A stretch of 64,000 nt of DNA from Agapanthus africanus (taxonomy: Eukaryota; Streptophyta; Magnoliopsida; Asparagales; Amaryllidaceae). The notes beneath the pieces were generated by a model. That model was not told the DNA's origin, ran no database searches, and saw only the letters and a list, made by a program, of their open reading frames with translations. The stretch is from NCBI GenBank assembly GCA_030015575.1, contig JASDDO010000006.1, positions 205,163,632-205,227,631 on the forward strand, given 5' to 3'. The translations under genes were made by a program, and so were the position numbers. Shown one piece after another: positions 1 to 11,657 of the stretch. Numbering within the stretch: the stretch's first letter is position 1; every line of letters begins with the position of its first letter.

Positions 1-1164
1 CTTAACGAGTTGATTCTAAATGATGTTTTGGTTGGTTTCTAAAATCTAGATCTATTATTAAACTAAATTAATCTAATTTAAAGTCTCGCTAGGGTTAGGT
101 TTAGGGGATGTTTGGAGATTTAAGGTTTCCTCACCGCTTTCAATGCCTTATTATTGATCTATTAGATGTTACAGTAATTATCCATAAAGTGGATAAGAAT
201 CTTTTGGGAAGATGTTTCTTCCTCTAGATTCGTATCCTTCCTTTATCGATAATTACCCTAACCTCCATGGAAGACGCGCGCAACCAGCCCTTTATACTAC
301 AGTTCATCGTTACCTCAAGGGGTAGGATGCCGCAGGGAGCGGTTGTGCGTGCATGCATGGAGTTCTAACTCTTAGGTGTGGATGGCATGAAAGGGGTGAG
401 AGATCTCATCTCTCAAACCTTTCCCTAAGGCTAACCATAACGAGCGAGGAGATTACTCGCTCATTAGGAGTTGGTAAAACATACTAATTAAAAGATAATA
501 AAAACAAAGTATTAAAATTATCTTACTAGGTTGACGGCTCCCTCCAAGCAATATAGAACAGATCTGAATAATACTCCCAGCAATTCTGAATTTTATTGAT
601 TGAAAAGAGGCATATGGTTTTACAATTTTCGATTACAATTTATAGGAAAACAGGAAAACTAGGGTTACAGATTCTCGCACACGTGATTTTACAGATATGC
701 CCACGGAAAATCTAAACCCCCGCACCGACGCACCGACTCTAGAAATCTGCACCGACACGGGATCTAAGAGGCCGCGGAACCGCGGCAATTGGGCGCTTGG
801 GCCGCGGTTCCGCGGCCCTTTGGTGAGCTTAGCTCACCAAACTTCTGGGCTTCCTTATTTCCTTCTTGGGCTTTCTATTTCCATAGTTATTTTCTCTGTT
901 GGGCTTCTAATTCTTCTCCAAATGTTTTAGTGAAAACTTGTAGCGATCTTTTAACTGTTTGTCTTGACATTTTTGGACCTTGCACTGTTCTTCGTCTAGG
1001 CTTGACTAGGATCCGTCTAATTGTTGGTCAAAAGTCCCTTTTTCTGTTGTTTTGTGTCTTTTTCACTGTATTTGCTCCAGAAACCTGTATCCTGTAATAT
1101 GCAACAAACGTGCCTCAAGAGTACCTGTTTATTTATAGAAAGGATAAGAATAGGGGAATGAAAA
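1..1164. other. Unclassified repeat-like DNA, no gene
   Basis: No convincing coding region; the short open frames at 697-1097 have no recognisable domain. Read on the minus strand, 530-690 carries a TATA-like CCTATAAAT and, about 50 bases downstream, an AATAAA near 585-600, which would fit the promoter and polyadenylation part of an LTR. Two GC palindromes (CCGCGGAACCGCGG at 772-785, CCGCGGTTCCGCGG at 802-815) lie close together; the same motif occurs in the copia leaders of this window. I could not match 1-520 to any other part of the window. It may be a further element inserted in the inverted gypsy LTR on its right, or that LTR's diverged continuation. Confidence 0.35.
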
Positions 1165-3866
1165 ATGCAATATTATGTCCTGAGCACCACCCTGCCAAGC
1201 TCATCGTCTACTCCACGAAAAACATTTCTTGTCCCGGGGAACCATACCGGGTCCACCATGTACCCGCAATCGGCCTCATCCGCCTCCTCGAATCGGGTTT
1301 CACATGTCGCTCTCAGCACCGAGAAAACACATTGTGGACGCACTGAAATATCCTATCAAGGGTAACCGGGTTTTAAAACAGTTACATATTCCCTTTTTAA
1401 ACACCCACGGTTCCCAAAACCAAAAATATCATGGAAACAACATATCTCAATGCGTATAATCAGCAAGCATGATGTGTGTGACATGTAAAAGAAATGTAAG
1501 CACATCAGTCTGTCATGCAAGAATCATATCCTGAATGCAACAGTACTATAGTGTAGTGACATAGCAATTATCGATGATGAAGTGTGTGAGCCGGCAACAG
1601 TGTACGTGGAACATACGCATCATCGATAATGGTGCTGGTGTCCTAGCAGCATGACGGTAATATATCAATAAACACAGGCAATGCAATGCAAATAGCATGA
1701 ATATGCGGAAATCGAATAATCAGCGCAACAGTAAAGAATCTGCCTCAATAAATATATCATGCGGCCTTGCCTTTTGAAATAAGACGAATCAGGGTTTTTG
1801 GTAAAATAAGGGTTACGGTGTTTTAAGAAAAGATGTGTCATTTGAAAATATCCGTAGAAATCCTTTTGCCTATCTTTAAAATATCCCTGATTCGTTAGTT
1901 TTGAAATAGGTATGACACGGGTCTAGTCTAACGCCTACTATGCGAACTACGAACCCAATAATCAAGTCAATCGGGCGGGGTATGAAAACCACCTAAATCT
2001 ATGTCAATATCACATTATCTAATCACATAACAGGTATCAATCGCCAAATCTCCCGGCCTCAATCGAATCTCATCGACTCATCTCAATCCCACGTAACATC
2101 CTCAAATCTCGTATATGAACACATAGTCCCATACCCATGTGTAGATATACACACCATCATATGCGCACAGATAAATGAAAGAATGTATGCAAATATGTGT
2201 GTATGTGTGTATGTGTGAGTGCACCCACTACTCTAGGGTTTCGCACTACTAAACTAATACATCCTTATCATCAATGATTCCATTATTACCATCAATAGAC
2301 CTAACAACACATAATAAATATTTGTGTGTATACGTATTCGTATACATCACCACGGACCGCGGGGGTGCTATACGCCATCCACCCGACTTCTCCCCGTAGA
2401 TATAAATCTACTCACCTTGCTTCTCGTGGCCGATGCCGATGTCGCTATCTTCATCTTCCTCGCCTCAACATCACGTAGGGTACCTACAAGTATATCACAA
2501 CGCTAAAGCACATGAAAATCACATCGGAAACCAAAATAGCACACGCTACTCGCATAGGTAAAAACCTATCGTCTCGCATGTAAACATGATCAATATCCAC
2601 TTGCCGTTGACGTCCAAACGCCACCCGACAAGAATGAATCACCAAATACCAAAGTCCATGCTAAAATAAGTCGTAAATCATACGCCAACTCAAGAAAATC
2701 AACCCAGATTTTACCCTAACTGGAATCAGTCAAAACTAGATATACCCAGGGTCAAGTCTACAGGGTATAAGGCTACAGAACAAAAATGAGCACCAGAACC
2801 CCTGCTCTGGCCGCAAATTGCGGCCAGGGGGATTAAATCTGTGGCCAAGGAAATGAGTTGGGGGCTAGGGTTTGGTGTGGTGGTTCCATGGTGCTTGCAC
2901 ATCTTAATGTCAACTCAGTTTTATTTTTGGGGTCTCGGGGTGATAGCAGATTCCTAAATATGATCACAGATTCACAGTTTTTCTACGACAACGTCTCATA
3001 AATCCGTATTCTGGTTTCAAGTCTCTAGTTTGATCCAAAATAACATCACACCAGGGGTTCTAAGGTCACCACATGTCTCAATTTCATCTTTAATTTCAGG
3101 TCTAACCCTAAACCCTAACTTGAATTCTCCAAAGTCCACAAAATGACACAATATCGATATGAAACTAGAATTGATGCACAAGAAATGAGATACTACTCTA
3201 ATAGGTGCAGAAATTACCTCCTTTGGCAACTCAAGAAAATTCTTGAGTTGCTCAAAGTCCTCCAAATCCTATCTTGCTAGGTTTAAAGTGTAGCTAGTGA
3301 GCATGAGAGCAAGTTTTGTGAAGTGGGAATGGGGTTTTGGTGAGGGAAATGAGAGGGATCTATGAAGTGAAGGGGAGGGAGATGAGGGAGCAGGAGCAAT
3401 AGCAGCAGCAGCTCTTATACAGGGGAGAGAAAATGAGAAAAGGAAATGATGGAGGAAAGAGGTCAAAAGTCAAAAGCAACCTACTCTCTCTCTCTCTCAT
3501 TATCATACTTACTTTTTTCTTTCTTTTCTTTTCTTTTCTTTTCCTTCTCACTCCAATAGTGAACCCAAAGCAACCATGCACCCAAAACATGTAATAAGTG
3601 TAACAAGTGTGGAAAATGATATGTGCACATTTTTGCACAAAAATGCTGAAAATCCGATTAGCGATTTTTAATCGCGATTAGCACTAAATTAGCATATAAC
3701 TAATCTTAAAAACTTTAAAATGGCATAATTCCATAAAATACCCTATTTTAGAATTTTCCATAATTTTTCCCCATTTATTTGTATTTAATTATACCAGAAT
3801 ATTAAAATAATATTAAATTATAAAATTTTCCCAAAAGCCATATTTTATTATTTTGAAAACGTTACA
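1165..3866 (-). repeat. Inverted Ty3/gypsy LTR-like segment (X) inside the leader of element B
   Basis: Read on the minus strand this begins TGTAAC (rc of 3861-3866), as the LTR of gypsy element G does, and repeats G's order of landmarks: AT-rich start, GA microsatellite (3480-3500 here, 31811 in G), CAG-rich tract (3395-3415), GC palindrome (2807-2827 here, 55871-55891 in G), and a block at 1190-1430 that resembles G LTR 34251-34500 in reverse. Overall similarity to G is low apart from these blocks, so it is a related but distinct Tekay/Del-type family. The right boundary is sharp: 3867 onward is copia leader. The left boundary is uncertain. No gag or pol is seen, so it could be a solo LTR or one end of an element that starts left of the window. 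Confidence 0.6.
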
Positions 3867-4654
3867 ACCGCGTTTTGAATAGCCGGGGGTTTTATGTGAG
3901 ATGAGAGTTTTTATTTTCATTAATGTAAAATTAAATGTGTGTAATAATCATTTATTGGGGCACTTCCGGGTTGAGGTTGCTGTCACCCTTGATGTATATT
4001 ATTTAATTTTCCGCATTAGGATAGACCCAAGATGGAGAGCACAAGTAACCGGGTTCTAGAGTTCAGTGGGAGACCAAATCGAGGAGTCGAGTCCGGGTCT
4101 CCTAACTCTAAAATTGGTAGGGTTACTTGCCGCTCTCGTAGGGGTCTAGGGATGTGGGTTTGGCTATTTATCGCGACCATGGAATCCGTGTTTTATAGAG
4201 GCTCAAAATAAAACACGGACCTCCTAGTATATCCGATATTTCATATGTTTCTTCTGCTGCGATATCTATGATGTGATCATTTGATATGTTGAGATGGATA
4301 TTGTATATAGTATATATGATATATTATATAGACGTTACTTATGTTTTACACCCGCGCTAGCCCTGCCCCGCTCTGCCGTTAGTTACCTAACCTAATGGTG
4401 CATGACGGGACATCGAAGCGAATGCGGATGGCATAAGTGTACGTCGTATTTATCTTTGATGTTTAGGTGACTTAAATGATGGGACTTCATTAATGTGATT
4501 AATGAAAAAAAAGAAACTTAAAGATGTTGTAGAATCAATTTTTTCAAAAAGGGTAGCTACAGTTTTGCTTTGCATTGTGATATATATGATATATCCCGCA
4601 CCTTATTCGATGAGGAAAGAGCCGAGATCCCTTCACCGGGAGTGACCTCTTTAG
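3867..4654 (+). promoter_or_regulatory. Element B leader, first part
   Basis: Untranslated leader homologous to the leaders of A, C, D and F. It holds the covarying stem-loop (4022-4148), a second hairpin region (4365-4411), and the first copy of a roughly 90-base block ending CCTTCACCGGGAGTGACC (4560-4654), whose second copy lies at 16725-16812. The start of the leader with PBS and GC palindrome is missing, because X replaces it or separates it. Confidence 0.7.
4022..4148 (+). ncRNA. Covarying leader stem-loop, element B copy
   Basis: Predicted RNA structure in nested tiers: TAGACCC (4022-4028) with GGGTCTA (4142-4148); GAGAGC (4035-4040) with GCTCTC (4132-4137); CAAGTAACC (4042-4050) with GGTTACTTG (4121-4129); TAGAGTT (4057-4063) with AACTCTA (4104-4110). 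The middle and inner tiers differ in sequence from A, C and D but stay paired, and the inner span is 88 nt as in A, C and D. Function unknown; a packaging, dimerisation or translation element is an inference. Confidence 0.65.
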
Positions 4655-6570
4655 TGTTAGTGTATATGCCCTAGGGGCCATTATTGTATCATTCTAGTTT
4701 GTATATTACTTAATGGAAGTTTGGGATATTCACAGTTATATTAACAGTCTGGCTCAACATAGTAGTATGCTACTTAGTTTAAGTCTATCGTAATAAGTGT
4801 ATATGTTAGCATATTGCGAATACATATTGATAGAGCCCTTAGGATCTTGCTTGACTACCAGTGTTGTGATGGCATTCACACTATTGGGGGCTGGGTAGTC
4901 TATAAGCACCTCCTTTTTCTGGTCCCTAGTCGTAGGATTATCGAGACAGGCATCGATACTCCAGAATAGACTAGTGTGTACGCTTCTCATCCCAGTTGGG
5001 TAAATGGTCTGTCCCACAGCCATTAGTACGTTGTAATGGAGATAGTATACAGGTGCTCGTTGGGTTACGGGTACATCGGACATGACTCACAGGGAACTGT
5101 TGGTTGGTATTATACCCGTCGTCAATTAACAGTTCCCAGGTGACATGAGCACAGCATAGTCCGCAGACTTGACACTGCTGCTTCGCCTCGAGTGTGTTCC
5201 CACTGTTCTTAGATTGCTACCCTACCACGGCTCAAAGGAGTCGTGCAAACAGATAGCAGTTGGGTGCAGTCCAGAAGCGCTTGGAGGCAGCGGCGGTTAG
5301 ATAGGATTCGTCTCTCCAGGTATTGGGAGTGGATATCGCAATGTGTTCAGAGAGCCATTACGCAAAGTCCATGGCCAGGGCAAACGAGATTTACTGGTAG
5401 GATTTCCAGTAGCTTCACAAGGTGTAATGGGCTTCATTCCGACATGACTTATACCGCTTTTAGGGGACTGACGCTTGCCACCCCTAGGCCCGATATGCGA
5501 TGGTCCTAGACGAACAAACCGGACTGTACGGAGATTGTCACATCATGCTCAGTAGGAGTTCCGATGGGTTTCTTCATCGGCCTTCTTATCGACATTTACC
5601 TGGGGACCGTTACATACAGCTAGTACCGCTTGCGTCCTGTGGTTAAACCCACTGCCAACGTATTAGTCGAGTCTTTAGAGTCCCACACAGAGAATTTCCC
5701 TTCTTTAGGTGAAACGATATAGAGGTCGTATGGTTTTACGACAGGGTTCGGACACATACGTGTATTTATGCACGTACGATGTTCGGACAGTTTTTACTAG
5801 CGGGCTTTAGTTTAAGCCAGATTCTAGTAATGGATTATTGGATTTATACAGTCTCAGTATTTCCATGTTTTCACGGATGGGAGAGGCATTCTTGTAATTA
5901 GTCGAGAAGCTTATAGAAGATAGAAGAGGTGGAGAGCTTAGGTGGAATTTGCATTAAATGGATTAGTGACTCATGGAGTGATTCATCCAAATGAGTTAAT
6001 GAAGCATTCATTGCTTAATGACTCATGAGATGATTCATCCAAAGTGAGTTAATGAAGCATGGTTAATATTATCATATGTTATTCGTTTATATAATTATCA
6101 TGCTTCATATATTCACAAATGAGTTAGAATTCATTATCATTCTTACTTTCACATTCTCTCTCCTCAAGCTCTCTCTCTTCAAAGAACTTACCCTAATCCT
6201 CTCATGTGTGAAGATCCAAGGGTTAGCAAGACTAATAGATCCCTAATCCTCTTCTATATCCTTTAGGTTACTTTGATTAGCACTCATAGCCACCTAGTTA
6301 CCTCAAGTGAGAGGTTAAAACTTGGGGAAGGAGCTCTCGGGTGGATCTTCTATCACATCGAGGAGGCCGACGAGGAGGTGAACTACAAGAACAAGAAGGA
6401 CTTGAATCTTGAGGTATAATCGTCTATCATAGTAGTTAATCACTTCTAGATAGTTGTTAGTTAAGGTTTAGCAAAGATCCGTAAAGTTAGTCGATGTTAA
6501 CTCAAACAAAATGATTGTTTTACCTATTCCGCTTCCCCGCATCTTGTGGGATGTCTAACGTCGACATACA
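4655..6570 (+). repeat. Element A 5' LTR
   Basis: Begins TGTTAGTGTATATGCC and ends CGACATACA, 1916 bp, directly followed by the PBS. A TATA-like TTTATATAATT (6086-6096) followed about 30-80 bases later by CT-rich leader suggests the U3/R border near 6125. GAG|GTATAAT at 6411-6420 is a candidate splice donor also present in the LTRs of C and D. Small open frames in the LTR are not considered genes. Confidence 0.92.
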
Positions 6571-6584
6571 GTAGTATCAGAGCC
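6571..6584 (+). other. Element A primer binding site (initiator tRNA-Met)
   Basis: GTAGTATCAGAGCC directly after the LTR. It matches the TGGTATCAGAGCC complement of the plant initiator tRNA-Met 3' end with one G-to-A change. Confidence 0.85.
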
Positions 6585-7268
6585 TAGCTAAACCATAACT
6601 AACATGTTAGCAAAGTCGTTAGAAATTAGATCGCAAAACGAACCCGAAAAAAACATCATTTTCACATAGTTTCTGCCGTTTTTAAAGCGGGGTCTAAAAA
6701 TCTTTCAGCGACCCTTAAAAATAAAAGCAGGGTTTTTTAAGAATTGTGAAGGATTTTGGGACTGTGAATCGGCCATACCGCCGCGGAACCGCCGCCGATC
6801 CAAGCGATCCGCCTTGGATTTGCGGCCGAGTTGACTCCGAGTCAACCCAAATTTTCTCAGTTATTCTTCTGTGTTGATGTTGTGTTTTCTGGGATGATTT
6901 GTTTCTGCTCAGGTTTTATGTGCACAGAGAATTATTTGGAGCTGATTCATTTGTGTTGCTTGAACGAAATTCTAAGATATTTGGCTAACTTTATTAGATC
7001 TGTGTTATGTTTAATGTGTTCGTAAACCCCCCCTAACTGCTAGTATGTCGGTTAGCAGGGGGTTGAACATTTCTGTATTGGTTTTTACTGGTTTGTGATT
7101 GTGGACTTGTTGGATTGTCGTGAATGGATAGCCGAGGATGTGAGACGAGAGTTTCTTTCATTCAAATGTAAATTTGTAATTTGCTGTAATATTCTTTTGC
7201 GGGGCACATCCGGGTTGAGGTTGTAGCCACTGTTGTATTATTTCATTTACTGTTTTCTGCTCCTAGGA

Positions 7269-7395
7269 TAGACCCAAGGTGGGGTGCACAAACTACCGGG
7301 TACTTTGAAGTGTTTAGTGGCCTACTCACGTTGTTGAGGGAGACCGCTTCACTTCAGGTACTTGGCGGGTAGTTTGCCGTACCCGTAGGGGTCTA
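7269..7395 (+). ncRNA. Covarying leader stem-loop, element A copy
   Basis: TAGACCC (7269-7275) pairs GGGTCTA (7389-7395); CAAACTACC (7289-7297) pairs GGTAGTTTG (7368-7376); GAAGTG (7307-7312) pairs CACTTC (7350-7355). The inner stem spans 88 nt, exactly as in B, C and D. No long open frame spans it. Function inferred only. Confidence 0.65.
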
Positions 7396-7953
7396 GGGTG
7401 GGGTTTTGGCTATTCATCGCGACTGTGTAATCCGTCTTTCTTTGCAGGCTCAAAAGGAATGCGGATTCGTAGAAAATCCAATATGTTCATCTGTGATCTA
7501 GAATGCTTATTATTGCGTCTGACGAATGTACAATATCTATATATGATATCTATTAGGCATCACTTATGTTTTGCACCCGCGCTAGCCCAGCCCCCGCTAT
7601 GTCGTTAGTTTAATAACCTAACGGGTGAATGACGGGGCCCAATGGCGAATGCGGATGGCATAAGTGGACGTTGTATTTTTGTTGTTTTCTGCAATGATAG
7701 GTTAAATGATGGTACACATTATATTAATGCAAATAAAATAAACCAAAGTTGAATCATTGGAACGGTTTAAAAGAAACCACTCGGTTATTTTAAAACAGAA
7801 GATTTTTTTTATTGCGGAGCTTAAACCACTCCTTTTAAAAGCTATCAGGTTCCTTCGATCATATCAAGTTCACTACATTCACGGTTTCGCCAAAACCATT
7901 CGTAGCCCTATGTCATTTCATTTGGGTATTCAGTAGTATTCAAGCTATGTATT

Positions 7954-8145
7954 TTGACCAACGCCAAGGTATAGTGTTTGGTAGCTGCAGGGTATTCATT
8001 TGTTGCATAGATGGATGAGTTAGTTTGGGAAAGTCGTACTGTCATTTGGCCAATGTCAGGGGTATGTACGGATGGGTTCAAGTTAATAAGATAACGATGG
8101 GTAGAACATGACATGTGACTTATGACATTTTGACCAACGCCAAGG
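7954..8145 (+). ncRNA. Triple leader hairpin, element A copy
   Basis: Three copies of TTGRCC-NNN-GYCAAGG at 7954-7969, 8046-8061 and 8130-8145, with loop triplets AAC, AAT and AAC. Sequence between the copies is unrelated. The second copy has lost one A of CAAGG. TTGRC and GYCAA can pair (with a G-U or A-C position), leaving a C-NNN loop. Confidence 0.55.
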
Positions 8146-8651
8146 TCATAAGAGCATGGGGCAGAAATTGATATCGGGAATTTCTAAAGAAACTGAAATT
8201 TGCTAAGAGCTGCATACCATTTGGAGTGGGATAATTTTGGTAGGATTCCTTCATCTTTATCACACGATGATATTTGGATCCCGATCTTACTGTGAGTATC
8301 CGCTACTCATCAGGAGATTCGTCACTTAACGATCAATGCTATAAACCAAGTAGGTGTCGAGAAAGGTGTCAGCAGGGCTATACCCACAGAGAAAAAAGGT
8401 TATTTAATTAAGGAACTTCGCGAAAGCTTCGTAAAACCTCCCTCGAAGTACCGACACCGGCGTGGCTGAACGGTTAAGCAAGTATTGTACGGTGAGAATA
8501 GTCCTGACTAGTTCTTCCTTTTTGGTTTGATGAGGGATTCGAGAAACAGTGGGAGCCATCCTGTTTAGATAAACTAAAAACCACTCTAAACTTGCAAGAG
8601 CATCATGCTAAAGTGTTTCCTCTCTCTCTCCTAATTGCAGCGACCCAGAAC

Positions 8652-9520
8652 ATGACAAGCCTTAAGTTACTATTAAATAAAAATATTTTGACAGTGCCAA
8701 ACTATAAAGACTGCTTCCGGAATGTCAAGATGGCTATAACTTATGACAAATTGGGGTATGTCCTTACTACTAAGGCACCTGCTGTCCCTGGTCCAGAATC
8801 CAGTGTCGCGGATAAGGAAATCATCAAGACCTAGGAGATTGGCTACGCGAAGGCCCTTGCCCATATGAATAATGAACATCAGAGGAGGCACGAGAATATG
8901 GATCTTGAATCCATATTTCTCCACACCAAGGAACTGTATGGAGAGCAATCTCGTATGGCTAGATACGAGACCTCGAAGAACTTGTTTCAGTCGAAGTTGG
9001 CCGTCGGATCATCTGTAGGAGAACATGTCCTTAAGATGATTGGCTATATAGAAGAGCTCGAGGACCTGGGGACAACATTAGAGAACAAGCTCTATACAGA
9101 CTTGGTTCTTTTGTCCCTTCTTCCACCTACGCCCAGTTTATTTTGAATTTCAACATTCAAGGGAAAGAAGTTGAACATCCAGAACTCCTTAACATGTTGA
9201 GGAGTGCAGAGGGCACCTTGCAGAAAGCAAGGGAAACACCCACTATGTTTGTTCGCAGTGCTTCCTCTTCCAGGTCCAAGTCAAGGGCCATAGGAAGGAA
9301 GAAGAAGGCTGCTACCAAACCAAGAGGTGGTGTTGGAAAGGTGGGACTTAAGGGAAAGGAAAAAGTTGCGGTGCCAGTAGTGGCAAAGGATGAGTGCTTC
9401 CACTGTCGTAGGAAATGCCATTGGAAGAAAGATTGCAAAGCTTGGATTGCCAAGAACCAGGACCCGAAGCAAGCTGTGGCTTTGACTTCAGGTGTGTTAG
9501 TAATTGAAAATTGTTTGTCA
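8652..9520 (+). pseudogene. gag: Element A gag remnant
   Basis: Start chosen at the ATG that opens MTSLKLLLNKN, because the same start (MTGLKLLLxKN) is found in C and D just after the AG|CGACC site. It is a copia Gag (capsid-nucleocapsid part that forms the virus-like particle). A TAG replaces a Trp codon at 8832-8834. A one-base loss near 9120 moves the frame, and the rest continues from 9143. A basic Lys/Arg-rich linker is followed by a zinc knuckle CX2CX4HX4C (CFHCRRKCHWKKDC, 9395-9436) for RNA binding. The knuckle residues are intact although the protein is broken. Confidence 0.85.
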
Positions 9521-10884
9521 ATCAACTCTACTTCCTGGGTATTTAATAGCGGATCAGGATCTCATATATGCAATTCATTACAGGCACTGAGAAACCGTAG
9601 AGTGCTAAAGGTTGGTGATATGACCCTTAAGGTTGCTAACGGAGCTAGCGTGGGTGCTGTGTCCGTAGGGGATTATCACCCTGGAATGACGAGTGGACAT
9701 ATTTTGGTTTTGCGCAACTGTTTTTGTGTACCCTGTTTAACGTGTAATATCATATCAGTTTCGTTGTTATCAAAAGAAGGTTATGATTTCACGTTTGTAA
9801 GCGATGTTGTTAACATCCACCTTAATCATGGTTTGATTGGGTCCGGTACACTAGATAACGGTATATACATATTAAACCAATTGCAGATTTTCAATGTCCA
9901 GAACACACTAAAAAGAAAGTCTCCAGATATAAATAAGGCTTTCTTATGGCATTGTAGACTAGGTCACATAAATGAGACAAGGTTAACTATGTTACATAGA
10001 GAAGGATATTTGGAACCGTTGGAATATCAATCTTATTCCACTTGTCAATCATGTCTCAAAGGAAAGATGACAAAGACTCCATTCACTGGATATAGAGTAA
10101 GAGCGGGCGAGCTCTTAGGACTCATACACTGCCATGTATGTGGTCCAATGTCTACACATGCAAGAGGCGTTTTTTCATATTTCATTACTTTTACGGTTGA
10201 TTACTCTAAGTTTGGATTCATTTTCTTAATGAAACATAAATCCGAGGCCTTTGAGAAATTCCATGAATATAAGAATGAAGTAGAAACCAAACCGGCAAAA
10301 GTATCAAGATACTGAGATCTGATCGAGGTGGTGAATACTTAAGTGCCGATTTCCTGGGTTACCTAAAAGAGAAAGGAATTCTCTCTCAGCTTACTCCTCC
10401 ATACACTCCACATCATAACGGTGTATCGGAAAGACGGAACCGAACCCTATTAAATATGGTACATTCCATGATGTGTAATGCTGAGTTACCGCGATCTTTC
10501 TGGGGTTATGCGCTAGAATCAGCTGCATATCTTTTGAACAGGGTTCCTACCAAGACTATGCCTACCACACCATATCAGATGTGGAGTGGGAAGAAACCCT
10601 ATCTTCAGTATCTGAAGATATGGGGATGTCCAGCTTTTGTCAAAAATCATCATGCTGACAAAATCGAGGCACGATCAGTACAGTGTAAGTTTGTGGGATA
10701 TCCAAAGAACTCCAAGGGGTATTTTTTCTATTACGCAGAGGAACAAAAGGTTTTTGTTTCTCGTAATGCCCATTTTCTAGAACAGCATTTTTTAGAAAAG
10801 GAAACAAGTGGGAGCGAAATAGAACTGGAAGAAATTCCAGAACCACAAACTATTACTGAAAGTTTGATAGAACCAGAAGTTTAA
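9521..10884 (+). pseudogene. pol: Element A protease and integrase remnant
   Basis: Continues gag without a stop, as usual for this lineage. The protease motif, which should read WVLDTGSGS, is WVFNSGSGS, so the catalytic Asp is lost. Integrase has the HHCC zinc region (WHCRLGHIN ... CQSCLKGK), but the first catalytic Asp of HSDVCGP is His (HCHVCGP). A one-base deletion near 10287 shifts the frame. The second half (RSDRGGEYL ... GVSERRNRT, with D and E present) reads in another frame to a TAA at 10882-10884, which replaces a Ser codon (TCA in D). Confidence 0.85.
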
Positions 10885-11657
10885 AAAGAACAGGACATTC
10901 CCGCACCCCTCTGCAGGAGTAGTAAGCCGTCTCATCTGCCTGAGAGATACTACAGTTTTCTCATAGACGGGGATAGAGAAGATTGCATCATTGATAATGA
11001 TGAACCTACTAGCTTCCAGCAGGTCATCCAGAGCGGCGACTCAGTAAGATGGCTGGATGCAATGCGGACCGAGATGGAGTCCATGTACACTAACAATGTA
11101 TGGACTTTGGACTTTGCTCCAGATGGGGTAAAACCCATAGGATGCAAATGGATCTTTAAGAAAAAGATTGGTGTAGATGGACAGGTGGAAACCTATAAGG
11201 CTAGACTTGTTGCAAAGGGTTTTCGTCAAAGACCTGGTTTGAACTATGACGAAACTTTTTCTCTAGTGGCTATGCTCAAATCCATTCGGGTCCTTCTTGC
11301 TATTGCCGCCTTCCATGATTATGAGATCTGGCAGATGGACGAAAAGACGGCTTTTCTAAATGGTAATTTAGAAGAGTGCGTCTATATGGATCAGCCAGAT
11401 GGCTTCAATCAGAGTAGGAGCAGCGGGAAAGTGTGCAAGTTGCTTAAGTCCATTTATGGACTAAAGCAGGCATCGCGGAGTTGGAACATCTTTTTTGATG
11501 AAACGGTCAAAGAATATGACTTTATCAAAAATCCAGATGAACCATGTATATATAGTAAAATTGTATCACGAACTGTCGTATTCCTCGTCTTGTATGTGGA
11601 TGACATTCTCTTGATAGGAAATGACATTCCTATGCTACAATCTGTCAAGGGTTTCTT
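10885..11657 (+). pseudogene. pol: Element A reverse transcriptase, first part
   Basis: Reads in the same frame as the preceding integrase part past its stop. RT landmarks: GCKWIFKKK, YKARLVAKGF, motif A QMDEKTAFLNG (usual QMDVKTAFL, so Val to Glu next to the catalytic Asp), SIYGLKQASRSWN, and the catalytic YVDDILLIGND. The frame ends where the solo LTR begins at 11658, with target duplication TTCTT (11653-11657). Confidence 0.88.

Larger units (their letters stand above)
6585..8651 (+). promoter_or_regulatory. Element A leader (5' untranslated region)
   Basis: About 2.1 kb without a supported gene. In order it holds a degenerate GC palindrome (CCGCGGAACCGCCG, 6781-6794, 211 nt after the LTR), the covarying stem-loop (7269-7395), a second hairpin (GCCCCCG 7590-7596 with CGGGGC 7633-7638, inner CGTTAG 7603-7608 with CTAACG 7618-7623), the triple hairpin (7954-8145), and a pyrimidine tract ending TTGCAG at 8640. 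This last looks like a splice acceptor 11 bases before the gag ATG. Confidence 0.75.

Noticed and set aside
697..1097. Open frames at the left edge as a small gene
   Set aside because: They overlap each other in different frames, include the palindromes and show no domain or codon bias that I could recognise.
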